In this document: positions 22,807 to 33,798 of the stretch, one piece after another
How the letters are laid out: each line of letters starts with the position of its first letter
Numbering within the stretch: position 1 is the first letter of the stretch
DNA from: Sisyra terminalis
Lineage: Eukaryota > Arthropoda > Insecta > Neuroptera > Sisyridae
DNA length: 64,000 nt
Assembly: GCA_958496175.1 (NCBI GenBank)
Contig: OY292276.1
Location: forward strand, 50,295,080-50,359,079
Direction: 5' to 3'
Notes under the pieces: generated by a model
The model's database searches: none
What the model saw: the letters and a program-made list of their open reading frames with translations, nothing else
What the model was told of the DNA's origin: nothing
Translations under genes and position numbers: made by a program

Positions 22807-25480
22807 CTTTGTTTATAATCTTATCAATGAATCAATTTTATGTTCACTACTTATGCAGAATTATAATTTTCATAGGACTACTATAGGTCAATAGTAAAGT
22901 AGTAGAAGTACCACTGGAAACTAGCGAACTTATCTTCTATTACAAATTCTCTTTTAAATGCCACTTTTTTACAAAAGTATATGATTTGTAAAAAAATAAT
23001 ACTTGTAAACGTTCAGTCATTTCTGCAGATATATAAAGTGCGAAAAATATGTCAGTATCATATAGAATATAGATTATAGAGAATGAGTACATTTTTTTGG
23101 CATCGCACAATTTTCTTGCATAATTCTAACCGCATTTAAAACTCAATCTATTTCAGTAAATTAATTGAATGCAGAAGAACATCAAGGTAGTTTCAATAGA
23201 AAATAAATAATATCTACAAATTAATGAAGGTCAGTTTTCCCATCAGATCATAATTGCATTGATTGTCATTTGATACTATGTAATAAACTTTTTCTTGCAT
23301 CCCATTTAAAATTGGATTACTGCTCTAATAAATTTCAATTTAATTATTTACGCGACAATCTAACAATTATTAAAACTTTTTTTTTATTTGGAAGTTTTCC
23401 GTTTAAATTTTAACTCAATCATGAAAGAAAAACGGAGAACTAATTTCGGTTTTATGACTGCGCATATACATATGTAATTTTATTATGGCGTAAAGCGGAA
23501 AAAAGGATATACCATATGAAAGTATTCATCCCTCGGGAAAAACCCAAAGCCGTAAAAAAAAAAACACGGATAAACATAGGTACCGAATTACCTGTTCAAC
23601 GTTGGGACTTGGATGGAGAATTATATCGGATGAAATTAAAACAGGTGTCATCGACGATAGGTAGTTCCTTCACACACCATCGAACATTTAATTTGGAATC
23701 GAATGATAACAGAAATCTTCAATAACCCAAAAGTTCACTGAACCCATACTTTAACAATTCAATAAATTATTGCTTTCAAATAAAACCGTATTGTTATGGA
23801 TAAATCATTGTTTCAAACTTGTATTTTAAATTCATTCCGGGATTATCGATTATTTTAAATTTAATTCCCAAAATGGTTTCATGTTGCTTATGCAAGTTTA
23901 ACATTCAAATACGTTTATATAGGATAGATGGGCATCCATGAAAAATTGACCTTTTATTCAACGAAAAATTTATAAAAGGTAAAGTAAATCGTATTTCTTT
24001 TGACTTATGTATATATGTATGTAGTTTATAGATTCGATTTATATTCAATTTATTGATAAGCAAAACCTTTGCGGTATATATCGTATTATGAAGGCTTTCA
24101 AAAGAAATATTGATGAATAAATATTTTCAATTTCCCTTTTATTGACAGAGAAAAACCTGCATTTGACGCATTAAAGAATTCTTTTTATGATTTGGAAAAG
24201 TTTCCGAAGAATTTTTCGTTATTTATTTTCAATTTTAAAAATAACATGGGAAATATTGATATTAAATAGTTTCGTTCCATATAAAATTGATCGTACATTG
24301 GTCATTTTCCAACGAAATTCGGTTAATATTTTTTTTACCGAAGATATTTTCAATGTTTTTTTTTCGTGTGTTTAGGCAAAAACGGTTCGTGATTTTAAAA
24401 CTAGTAAAGCATGATATGACCGAAGTACTTTCCCTTGGGCTAATATTTGAAATTAGAGATAAATGATTAAGTTTTCTGTTCTACATCAATAAAACTAATA
24501 AAACATAATATGAATTTCACATAAAATGAAACTAAACTCTGTAAAATTAACTAATAAAAACCTTTGTTTTACAAGAAATCAATGTAGAGCAATCGGTTGT
24601 CCCTAAAGACGAGTCGTCCATAGTTTCAGATATATATTTTACTTCTTTTCTGAAGTTATAAGAAATATATTTTAATACCTTTTTTATGAGAAATGAAGAA
24701 AAGTAAAAGAAATATATTCTACTTCTATATTTTACTACTATGCAGAAGTAGTGCAGAAGTAGAAGTTCTTTTAAATAAGGTCAAACCATAATCGACTAAG
24801 GTTCAATTTGATAAAGAGATTGGGAATAAAAGTGGCTACTTTTTATTGTATTCGGTTTTACCCTTATCATATTTCTTGATCCGTTAGGCATCGAATTGCA
24901 AGATATCCACTGGTCAAAGTAATCTCTAAAGTTAGGGAATTTCATTAGGTGATGGCGAAACTCCGGAAAGTGAGAAAATTTGGTAAAAAAAATCGGCAAT
25001 TTTTTAATTCTTTAAAGTTCAATTAGTATTTAGGTTGGAAAAGATGTAGACGTAGAGATGTAGAGACGTAGATATAGGGAAAATGTTAATAAGTAAACCA
25101 TGTAAAGATTCTATCTTACGAAAATTTTTTTCATATAATTATGCAAAGTTCTAAGTTGGTCAGTAATTTGGTCTGGAAAATCAAGAAAACTTAAGGAATT
25201 TAACTTGAAAAGTGTTTCTTGTGGTAACATTTTTAATAATTGTTTTTCTTATCGAATAGAAAAGTACAGTATGAAATTAGCCAAAAGAAGCAAATTAGGA
25301 AATAATGTAATTTATAAATTTGGCCAAAAATTTTTAAATTATCATTTTTTTTTCGATTCCGAGGATCATATTACAGCTTTTAATAGTATAAAGTTATAAT
25401 TTTCAAAAAATAATTGAGTTTTAATGAATTTCAATCATAACTCGTTTATTATCTATTAAAAAGTCATTTATAGAAATGTA
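22807..25480. other. mostly unique AT-rich DNA
   Basis: Apart from the frame at 23516-23725, no gene or repeat is supported. A GAAGTAG-rich patch lies at 24715-24765. Confidence 0.45.
23516..23725 (+). CDS. possible small ORF or exon, unknown product
   Basis: A 69-codon frame whose amino acids (many K, R, E, P, D; KPKAVKKKTRI near residue 9) are less dictated by AT content than the other short frames in the window. No domain is recognised. There is no clear Kozak context, splice site or partner exon. It could be an exon of an unknown gene or chance. Confidence 0.2.
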   Translation: MKVFIPREKPKAVKKKTRINIGTELPVQRWDLDGELYRMKLKQVSSTIGSSFTHHRTFNLESNDNRNLQ

Positions 25481-25484
25481 TATA

Positions 25485-26345
25485 TTAGGTGTACCGGAAA
25501 GTAATTTCATTTTTAAACCTATAATAATTCAATTGCCATTTATTTGCTTATATGTTATTTAAAAGTGTTATTAAAGACATTTTATGATTAGAATCACTTA
25601 ATAACTTATAAAAAATACAAACTATTTTTATTCCGAAATCTATATTGAAATGGTAAAACCAAAAACCCGAAAGAATACAAATTTGGTAATTTATGCTCTT
25701 CAAATTTCCCGGGGTAGCAACGCAAAGTTGTTACTAAAAAGATTTTCAATGTTTATCTAAGTGCATTAGATGTTCATTAATGCCAAATGAGATTTTTAAG
25801 TTCAAATTCCATAATTTTCACTTCTCCAACTGGTGATAACGAATAATGGTAAATAATTGAACCAATAAGAAGTTAAGGGAAGAACTGGTTCCAAATGTAT
25901 ACCAGAAAGTCGAAAAAACTGTCAAATAATCCTAATCTATCTTGATCGATCAACTAAATACCCAAAAGTGTCCAAGAACTGTTATCAAAGAAAATTTTAT
26001 GCTACAACCGATAATGCAAGGCTCTTTTGCAGAAGAAAAGCCTTTGAAAAAAATAATAAATAAGGGTGCGGGGATGATATTGCCGTTCCCTCTATAATTG
26101 TCTAAAGTTATTCCATTGGATTGCTATCTATTTCAATCGTTACAATATTTACTAAGTGGTAAAAAATTGAAAACTTAAGTAATGTTGAAAATGTAATTTT
26201 TTGATATTTTCCTTAGTAATCAATTGATTTTTACTAATTTGTTATTAAAAATTTGCATACTAGATGTCAAAACGTTGATACTATTGAGGCTCATTATAAC
26301 ATTGATTTAAAATCAAAAGATATAAGAAAATTTTGTGTTTTAATT
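25485..26345 (+). pseudogene. mariner transposase relic, copy 1
   Basis: The left end TTAGGTGTACCGGAAAGTAA follows a TA and is a mariner-type inverted repeat. Inside, short broken stretches match the Tc1/mariner catalytic domain in order: a TDNARLFC stretch resembling the HDNARPH motif, then about 120 bp later LDCYLFQSLQYLLSGK, which resembles the D-Y-x-L-F-x-S-L-Q block around the third acidic residue. Frames are interrupted by stops and shifts. The right inverted repeat is missing. Its 3' half is closely related to the copy at 45003-45502. Confidence 0.7.
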
Positions 26346-26901
26346 GTATATTAAAAATTCAACATCTCATTAAGAATATTTCATTAGCATTTATTGATAA
26401 CAAAAATCAAGAAAATTTGGGAAATATTTTTTCATAACTAATGACTTAAATCATATGTTATTATCTACGGCTTTTCACAACCACTTTAACATTTGAAGAA
26501 AGATGTACATAATTAGAATATTTGGACATCATCCAACTCCTCATCCTTTCACCTAACACAATTATGTAATAAGGAAATAAGGAAAACATAAACTTACACA
26601 ATTATATGTGTCGAAACAAACGTTAGATTTTCATAAAAACTCAATAGTAATTATAATGTAATGGGATAACTTCACATGATTTTATATTAACTATTAAGAC
26701 CTATCCTTTTTATTGTATTCTACGTATTGGCTATTGTTTACAGAAGAAAATATTTGCCATTTTTTTTTTAAATTTGACTTCTGGTAAAGTTACAGTTAAT
26801 GTGGAAATGTCTAATCAATAACAAAATTTTATTGTGTTTATCGTTGGTTTTTTGAAAACCCTAATGAATTAATGGTATGGATCAGGAATGGATGGAAATA
26901 A
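26346..26901. other. AT-rich DNA, no feature seen
   Basis: Nothing recognisable; GGATCAGGAATGG at 26878 duplicates the start of the next element. Confidence 0.4.
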
Positions 26902-27310
26902 TTGGATCAGGAACGTCGAAATTTGAGAATTGTTTTTGAATGGTTTCGATATTATTCCTGTAGGTATTGTTCACTCGAATGCAATTTGTACGTAAATTTT
27001 GACATGTCAGAAATAAAGTAATGATTGTTATTTTCAATTATGTATTTATATTGTAATATGTAAAATTAAATTTTCTAAATAAAGTCTACTTTGGGCAAGT
27101 ACACTTCAGCACACCCACAATTTGACAACGTTGCATTTTCGACTTTGTTTTAATTTAATTCGCGATTAAATCGGTCCATAATAAAAATAACCGTCGCTTC
27201 TTCATTTCTCGCTTGTCAAAGTTTACGTACATATGGCATTCGAGTGAACAATACGTACCCATTCGGAATAGTTACCTACAGTTCGGAATATCTCGACGTT
27301 CCTGATCCAA
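26902..27310. mobile_element. inverted-repeat element with a nested MITE half
   Basis: The left end TTGGATCAGGAACGTCGA and its complement TCGACGTTCCTGATCCAA at the right end begin arms of about 110 bp, which also share TTGTTCACTCGAATGC. The middle (about 27095-27190) contains GTACACTTCAGCACACCC and TTGCATTTTCGACTTTGTTT, which is half of the MITE at 45882-46105, so one element sits within another. Non-coding. Confidence 0.75.
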
Positions 27311-28955
27311 GCTTATACCGAATTAATTATTAAATTATTTGTTAAGATTTTTAAATTTGGCGATGAAATTAACTTCACTCCCTTTATAACCGATATCTAC
27401 TGTATATTCTAACTATTGATTTTACGGAAAGCTCTTACTAAATCTTGAAGTATTATATTAAAAAGGAAATTAAAGAACCAATAAAATTTAATTTTCAAAT
27501 GCATACACAAAAATTTGAAAACCAAATACCTACAGCTTATAATTTACTTTTCATTATGAATATACCTAATAAATCATTGATTTGATTTTATTGGAATGCA
27601 ATTATAGTGCAATTGAGTATAATATTATTGTAATTACGATGGTAATCAACGTAATAATGGAAAGCACTGAATGAGTGCATTTATTTGAAATTGCTTTTGC
27701 ACAAAAAGTCCTAATACGAAGATATATCAATGTCATTCGATTTTCATTTACAAGTCCGTGGGGAATAATAGAAGCAGTAAATGAGCTTTGTTTTCGTATT
27801 GATTGGTTTCTTAGACATTTATAATGCATTATTACCAAGAGTATAATCGCTTAATAGGAAAATGATAGCAATTACGTTACCTCAGTAGTCAGTATGTTAT
27901 TGAACAGCAATGAGAAAATTCGCAAAGCCCTATCGAACAAACTTTGGTGGCAAGTGGAATGGTTGGTGTCTTGTATGCATGAAAGCAATCGATTCAGATT
28001 TGCAAGATTATCTCTGCTCTATATATCTACAAACGTATGGTTGACGACAACAAAACTTGAGGTGGATATGGAATAATGGTCTGCTAATCGGTATTTAATA
28101 GCGTGACTCAATTGCTGCCATTTGAACCTAACGTTTGTCGAGTTTGGATGTTACATTTTCGCAACGTCTCATGGAAATCATGAAAATGTCCGCAATGCGG
28201 TTTGGGCCAGACGGTCTTAAAATAAAAATGGGTTTGCAACCCATTTTCCATTTCCCAGGCGTAACAAACATTCATTTTCATTCAAAAATGATTTTAAATA
28301 TATATACACACTACATATGCATACCTTCTTTTCATAAGTTTCCTAAAAAAAAAAAAAAATAGAAAAAGATTTCCAACATCATAATTTCATTATGCACTGT
28401 GCAAATATTGGCTGATATAAGTGAAGAGAAAAACGCATGTACGTTATAGTATGAAAATTGTGAAACATATTTATGAGTTTCCATTTCTGATAAAATCGTT
28501 ACTTCATATGGGTTTTTCCTTATTTATTTACGAATTTTTTCCGTACACGCAAAAATAATTGCTGTTGATTCAAATTACTGATATTTTCTAGGAACCTTCG
28601 AAAAGTTAATAGATTTTTTTTCAACTGCTCTACTAATTTGGTGCCCAAATAAATTATTATTGATTTGAAGTTCATTCCATCATTTCTTCCCTAACATTTG
28701 TATAATAGTTTTTTCTAATTGTAAGGCATATATGTATCTAAATCATGGGTATAAGTTCTGCCTTATATAATTAAGTTAACTAATTCAATTTTACTAAAAA
28801 TAGACATGTTTAAATTTAAATTAATAAAATAACATTAAAATATAGAGAACTGTACTTTTATTTTCCATAACAATAACATTAGAAAATGTAATTAATTTTT
28901 TCTGATATTCATAGTTAGCCAACAACACGGTTTACAAACAATCTATAAGCGTTTT
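27311..28955. other. unique DNA with a less AT-rich patch
   Basis: The stretch 27880-28270 is less AT-rich than its surroundings and has no partner in the window. It could hold a non-coding exon, a short exon or a regulatory region. Two short frames in it (27894-28076 and 28135-28362) show no domain. Confidence 0.35.
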
Positions 28956-28960
28956 TTTAT

Positions 28961-29410
28961 GAAAAATTGAACATTCTAAAAAAAGGATAGCCTACTGGTG
29001 GCCGAGTGGTTTAGGTGGCCGCTCCAAAACTGGTAGGTGTTGGGTTCAAATCTCGGGTCGAGCAAATTTTCGATATTTCTCAATCATGGATTTTTATTAA
29101 CTCTAGAGTCGCTAAGGATTTTAGTAATTATAAAGCGATGGCAAATAACCATACAAAAAAAAATATATCATGTAATTTTTTGATAAGTTGAACATTCTAA
29201 AAAAAGGATAGTCTATCAGTGGCCGAGTGGTTTAGGTGGCCGCTCCAAAACTGGTAGGTGGTGGGTTCAAATCTTGGGTCGAGTAAATTTTCAATAATTC
29301 TCGATTAACGATTTTTATTAACCCTAGAGTCGCTAAGGACTTTGGTAGTTATAAAACGAAGGTTAATAACAATTAAAAAAAGAACTCATGTCATTTTTTG
29401 ATAAGTTTAC
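28961..29410 (+). mobile_element. tandem dimer of a tRNA-derived SINE
   Basis: Two units repeat with a period of 221 bp, beginning AACATTCTAAAAAAAGGATA at 28970 and 29191. Each has TGGCCGAGTGGTTTAGG (A box and D arm of a Leu- or Ser-type tRNA) and GGGTTCAAATCT (B box) about 37 bases later. The tRNA-like head is followed by a unique body containing CTAGAGTCGCTAAGGA and an A-rich tail. The acceptor stem is not kept, so these are SINEs and not tRNA genes. Transcription would be by RNA polymerase III from the internal boxes. Confidence 0.8.
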
Positions 29411-30620
29411 TTGTTTAAAAGTTATTTAAGCCACAGATGCCTCATTTTAATAAACACTTTATTGTAGATAGATATTATGGGATCAGAAATCTTTGGTATT
29501 TAGAATTCAGGATAAAGAAGAGTATCATAATTGATCTACACCTCCTATATTAGGTAATGGTGCGACTGAAGTTTGAAGAACTTTTGATTGAATTAGTTGA
29601 CCAAAAATTTAAAAGATGCCTCTCTTATAGAACGTTCAGTATTCTACAAAAACATGTTTATAATTTTTGGTAGAACTCATCATTGACGGGTTAAAACAAT
29701 TAAAAGATGTAAAAAAGTGTATTATACAAGTTTATACTGTTGAAATTGAAATTTTAATAATAACAGGTGTATTGATATGAAACTTCAGTTCATTTCCAAT
29801 CTATTTAAAAGAATAAACGTTTTATTGAAACACTTCATTGCATTGTTTCCCCTCGTTGGGTCCACGCCCCACCGGAAAAATTATTGTTCGTTAACTTTCA
29901 CTGTTTAACTAAAATTATATTTATATTAGAGACATCAAAAGTTTAGCAAAACTAACTTATAGAAAACTTGGCACCGAAAAAAAGAAGTTGGGTAACACTG
30001 GTTGGCATATGGCATGGTACTACAGTATAGCGATACAAGCCTTCCGTTATTATAGAATCTTATTATACGAAGGAAAAGTTGTTTTACAAGAAAAAAGGAT
30101 AAAACAGATCTTACGACTTTATTCATTTATTTATTTTTATGTTAAAGGAAAACATTCAAAGGTAAAAAATCGTAAAATTTGAGTCTACATAAGGCAATAT
30201 CTTTTCTTACCTTCAAATAGGTCTACAACGTTATGGTCATAAAACTTTAAATAAACCTTCTTATTACAAAATTTATCCAAATTGAATAACAGAAAAATCA
30301 ATAAGAGAAAAAAAAATTTGAAATATAAACACCCAACTGTTACAACAGGGCAACAAAGATGTCACTATAATCACATTTCAGTATTCTCTCAATAATTCAC
30401 ATTAATTATTTAAACATTTTAATAAATAAATTATATAAAGTAAAGCTAGAATCCCCACAGAAAAGCCTGCGCCTTACTGTATTAGAGGGTTAGGTCCCAG
30501 TAGGTTTTTCTTTGAGTGCTGAGCTTTCTAAAGCTTTCTAATATTTATCGTTCAAATTTTATCTCAGGTAATAAATATCTAATCCAAATACATGCTCAAT
30601 CCTACTTTTTCATTCTATGG
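29411..30620. other. AT-rich DNA, no supported gene
   Basis: Overlapping frames on both strands at about 29935-30182 have no recognisable domain. Nothing else seen. Confidence 0.4.
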
Positions 30621-30720
30621 CAGGGGTCAGTAACCTATGGCTCGTGAGCCGCATGCGGCTCAGCAGACTCATAGTTCTTGGAATTGAGTAGCTTGCAATA
30701 TTTAATTTTTCAAAAAATAA
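30621..30720 (+). mobile_element. hAT-like terminal fragment
   Basis: CAGGGGTCAGTAACCTATGG followed by CTCGTGAGCCGCATGCGGCTC region is a classic hAT terminus with a subterminal palindrome. No opposite end is visible; the next element interrupts or truncates it. Confidence 0.55.
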
Positions 30721-30736
30721 GCGATTTTTTTTTATG

Positions 30737-30957
30737 TAGTCCAATCTTATTAATCCGGCACTATTAAAAACCGGAGGGTGCCGGATTATAGGAATGTTCG
30801 GACTACTAGATTATAGTGAAAAGTTCATACGTAATGAATAAAATAAAGCATTTCATTGAGGGAATAAATGTAGAGGGCTGAGGGAGGCATGTGCGAAGGG
30901 TGCCGAATTATTGGACGTGCAGGTTTATCGAAGTGCCGGATTAGTGAGATTATACTG
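30737..30957. mobile_element. pogo/Tigger-like MITE, 221 bp
   Basis: The minus-strand right end is CAGTATAATCTCACTAATCC then GGCAC. The left end is TAGTCCAATCTTATTAATCC then GGCAC. These 25-bp inverted repeats match the pogo-type pattern CAGT-N-A-A-Y-CTC followed by TTAATCCGG. A TA follows the right end. Non-coding. Confidence 0.65.
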
Positions 30958-31033
30958 TACTTTTACCTTCATTTTGTTGTAGTTCCGAGGATTTGAGGAT
31001 TTTTCTTATTTTAAATAATTTACAGTGTGTTTT

Positions 31034-31089
31034 TTATTTTTTGCAACGTTTCGCAGTTTATTACTGCTTTTTCAAGCGACTTTAAATAA
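31034..31089 (-). ncRNA. variant hammerhead-like motif with U3-A8 core, family 6
   Basis: Mirror copy of the plus-strand motif at 31210. The minus-strand core reads GC, TTGAAAA, extra A, stem II GCAGT/ACTGC, GAAACGTT, GC. Stem III ACGU is self-complementary. Stem I includes TTATTT/AAATAA beyond an internal loop. Confidence 0.5.
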
Positions 31090-31197
31090 CAGTATAAATG
31101 TATATCTAAAGAATAAGTTTTAACAAAATGTTATATGCTTATGTTATATTTAACAAAATTTTGTTAAAACTTATTCTTTAGATATACATTTATACTG

Positions 31198-31253
31198 TTA
31201 TTTAAAGTCGCTTGAAAAAGCAGTAATAAACTGCGAAACGTTGCAAAAAATAA
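31198..31253 (+). ncRNA. variant hammerhead-like motif with U3-A8 core, family 6
   Basis: After GC (31210-31211) the core is TTGAAAA (31212-31218), one extra A, stem II GCAGT/ACTGC with loop AATAA, GAAACGTT ending at 31242, then GC. U replaces C3 and A replaces G8, keeping the 3-8 pair. G5, A6, A9, G12, A13 and A14 are unchanged and position 7 is free. Stem I pairs GC/GC and TTATTT/AAATAA. Cleavage would follow U at 31242 (triplet GUU). Confidence 0.55.
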
Positions 31254-31310
31254 AAAAAATCCTCAGAATCCTCGGAACTACAACAAATTGAAGACAAACT
31301 ACAGAAGAGA

Positions 31311-31857
31311 ACACCGGCACACAAAAAAAAAGTGCTCTGTACTTTTGACCGGACCTACATAAATCTACGTATTTTGACCCCCTGACCACGAATCTGGGTC
31401 GGTTTGACCCGTACACCCTCAAAAATTCGAGAAAAATTTAAAAAACCGAAAAAAATGGTTAAAATCGGCAGTTTTGGGGACATTGAACTAAACCGAGCAT
31501 GATTTTCATGTTTTTCGATCCGCTGAATACAAATTCGAAGTTTATGTAGACCATAAGCCGTTTTTATTGTAAGAAAATTGCCTGCTTTGCGAGCCTACCG
31601 TCTGTCCCTGGGTTAAAGGCGTATATGCCGTCATGGTTGTGCCTGCCATGACAGCATATACGCCTTTAACATTTAAAATTTTTATGTCACCAAAACTGCC
31701 GATTTTAACCATTTTTTTTGGTTTTTTAAAGTTTTCTCGAATTTTTGAGGATGAATGGGTCAAACCGACCCCGGATTCGTGGTCAGGGGGTCAAAATACG
31801 TAGATTTATGTAGGTCCAGTCAAAAGTACAGAGCACTTTTTTTTTGTGTGCCGGTGT
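31311..31857. mobile_element. 547-bp long-TIR element, unknown superfamily
   Basis: The two ends, ACACCGGCACACAAAAAAAA and its complement, open arms of about 170 bp, which share GGTCAAACCGACC-type and TACGTAGATTTATGTAGG words. The centre holds a second hairpin, AAGGCGTATATGCCGTCATGG against CCATGACAGCATATACGCCTT (about 31615-31670). No target duplication was found next to the ends. Open frames inside are palindrome by-products. Confidence 0.8.
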
Positions 31858-33410
31858 AATCAATAATAAATATTTTATATTTTTTTAATATTTCGCTCTA
31901 TAAAAAACCGACTAAATATCGGGAAAAAATTACCCTTAAATCCAGAATGTTTGCCGACTTCTGTTCTAAAAGTTCCATTCAATAAAGTTCAATAAATCGA
32001 ATATACATAGCTAAATAAAAAATACACTATATTCTTTTTTATTTTGAGTACTAATTGTCTAAATTTCCCGCCACCACATATTATACATAAACATTTCAAT
32101 TTGGTAATTAAAACCACATTTAAAACAGCATCGAACATAGTTATGCTTTCATCGTTATTTCGTTTATTCGTATTTATTAGCACGCAACGTTATCTGCTTC
32201 ACGTTTAAAAGCTTGGAAAATCTAATGTGTTTTAAATGGTGAAAAAAGGCGTTATATGTTCGGAATCATGTCGAATATATAAATGCTGTTAATCCTAAGT
32301 GAATTGGTTGAAATTAAATGAACGAAAAGAGTGTTTTAACGTATACCCCTAATTTAAAATTAGAACATTATCGTTATTATTCCCAATTAAAAGGTTTCGA
32401 GCATGAATAATTCATATTAATAAATTGGAAGTAATAAAATTGTAGCAACTATACGGAAAGAATAAAACATTATTTAAGGTACTATACCAAATTAATTTTA
32501 TATTTTTTGTTTTTCTTGATCTTGATTTAAGAGTTCAATTTTAGTTGTTACTTATAAATCATCGTAGTAGTACTTTTGGTTTGTATTTTCAGTGATTTTT
32601 ATCAATAAATTACACAAATTTTTTTGATATTTGAAGATTTAAGTCAACATGTAGCTCAATTGATTTAAAAGTCTAACAAAAACAGTTCTCTGATTGTCTG
32701 GCTTTAGCAAATATGAGTGTTTCTTGTTTATTTACACTCATATAGGGTTTCGTTATGTATTATATTTAATATTTATATAAACGAGTTTGCGACTATTTTC
32801 ATAATAACAAACATCAAGTACAACTTTAATATTTATTCACTACTTAAGCAAATACGATTATAATGAAAAGCAGTAAATTCTTTTCTTAGCCGCGCAACAA
32901 AGCCACTTATAGAAAATTATATACAATTTTCAAGTTTACACATATTGTAATTTTAAATATTGATTGAATATATGATTTTATATGAGTTTAATGTTTACGT
33001 CAATTGATTCGTATAAGTGTTGGGGATAGAAGTTTTTTTTTTTTCTCAGAAAAATGTGGCAATTTTTTGCCAAAAGAACGTCAATGATAGGTTTTTTTAT
33101 ATGAATGTTTGCTCTTGTTAGCCTTTAATTTTCTATCTAAATTCATATTATTTCTAAGAACATGTACCAGATAGGTTTAATCAAGAAACCATATTGCTTC
33201 TTTTTAGTATGATTGACACACTTGCTAAATTGTTCGAAAAAATTTTCAAAAATGACAAATTTTAAAATAAATGTTTCATAATTATACATTATTGATTTTC
33301 CATAATTGATCGATTAAATCCCAAATCCATTTGTCACATTTCTGATGATCTATTGATCATTATTATAAATAATAAAAAAACGAGTTTTTCATTATTATAT
33401 ATGATATGAT
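31858..33410. other. AT-rich DNA, no feature seen
   Basis: No repeats shared with the rest of the window and no gene-like frame. Confidence 0.5.
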
Positions 33411-33798
33411 ATGAAGAGACATACCAGTTTGGAAAACCACCCTTTTAGGAGGCCTCAAAACTTATGGGAAATCCAGGCAAAACGAATGCGGTCCATTATA
33501 TTTCGAAATGGTTTTCCCCAAAACACTTTTCCCGTGGGATCTAGTCGAAGTTTTTCCCTTAACCTTCTTTTACAACCTAACAGAACTAGGACCACTAGGG
33601 AACTGCCATAAATTATTAAATACATTTTTTCGGCAGAACATAAGAAATTTCATAATATTAATTTTCACCATTTTTGGTTTGGTTATATTTTCAAAGTGTA
33701 AGTTTTTTTGTAAAAATTCTATGAATTCTATAAATCAGAGTAAGTTCAACAAGTACCTGTTGGATAAAGCAAATCCAGTATCGTTTTTACAGATGTAA
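33411..33798 (+). other. less AT-rich patch with overlapping open frames
   Basis: Frames of 66 aa (33411-33611) and 96 aa (33508-33798) overlap on the same strand. The first 200 bp is richer in G and C than the surroundings. Neither product shows a domain I recognise, and the second frame becomes AT-driven in its C-terminal half. It could be a decayed element or an unknown exon. Confidence 0.25.

Larger units (their letters stand above)
30963..31295. repeat. inverted repeat of two family-6 variant ribozyme units
   Basis: The arms run from TTGTTGTAGTTCCGAGGAT on the left to ATCCTCGGAACTACAACAA on the right, with an AT-rich centre at about 31125-31150. Each arm carries one variant ribozyme (minus at 31034-31089, plus at 31198-31253), again with 5' sides facing each other. 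Confidence 0.85.

Noticed and set aside
28985..29290. Two tRNA genes
   Set aside because: A and B boxes are present, but the acceptor stem and variable arm do not fold, and the units continue into a shared SINE body.
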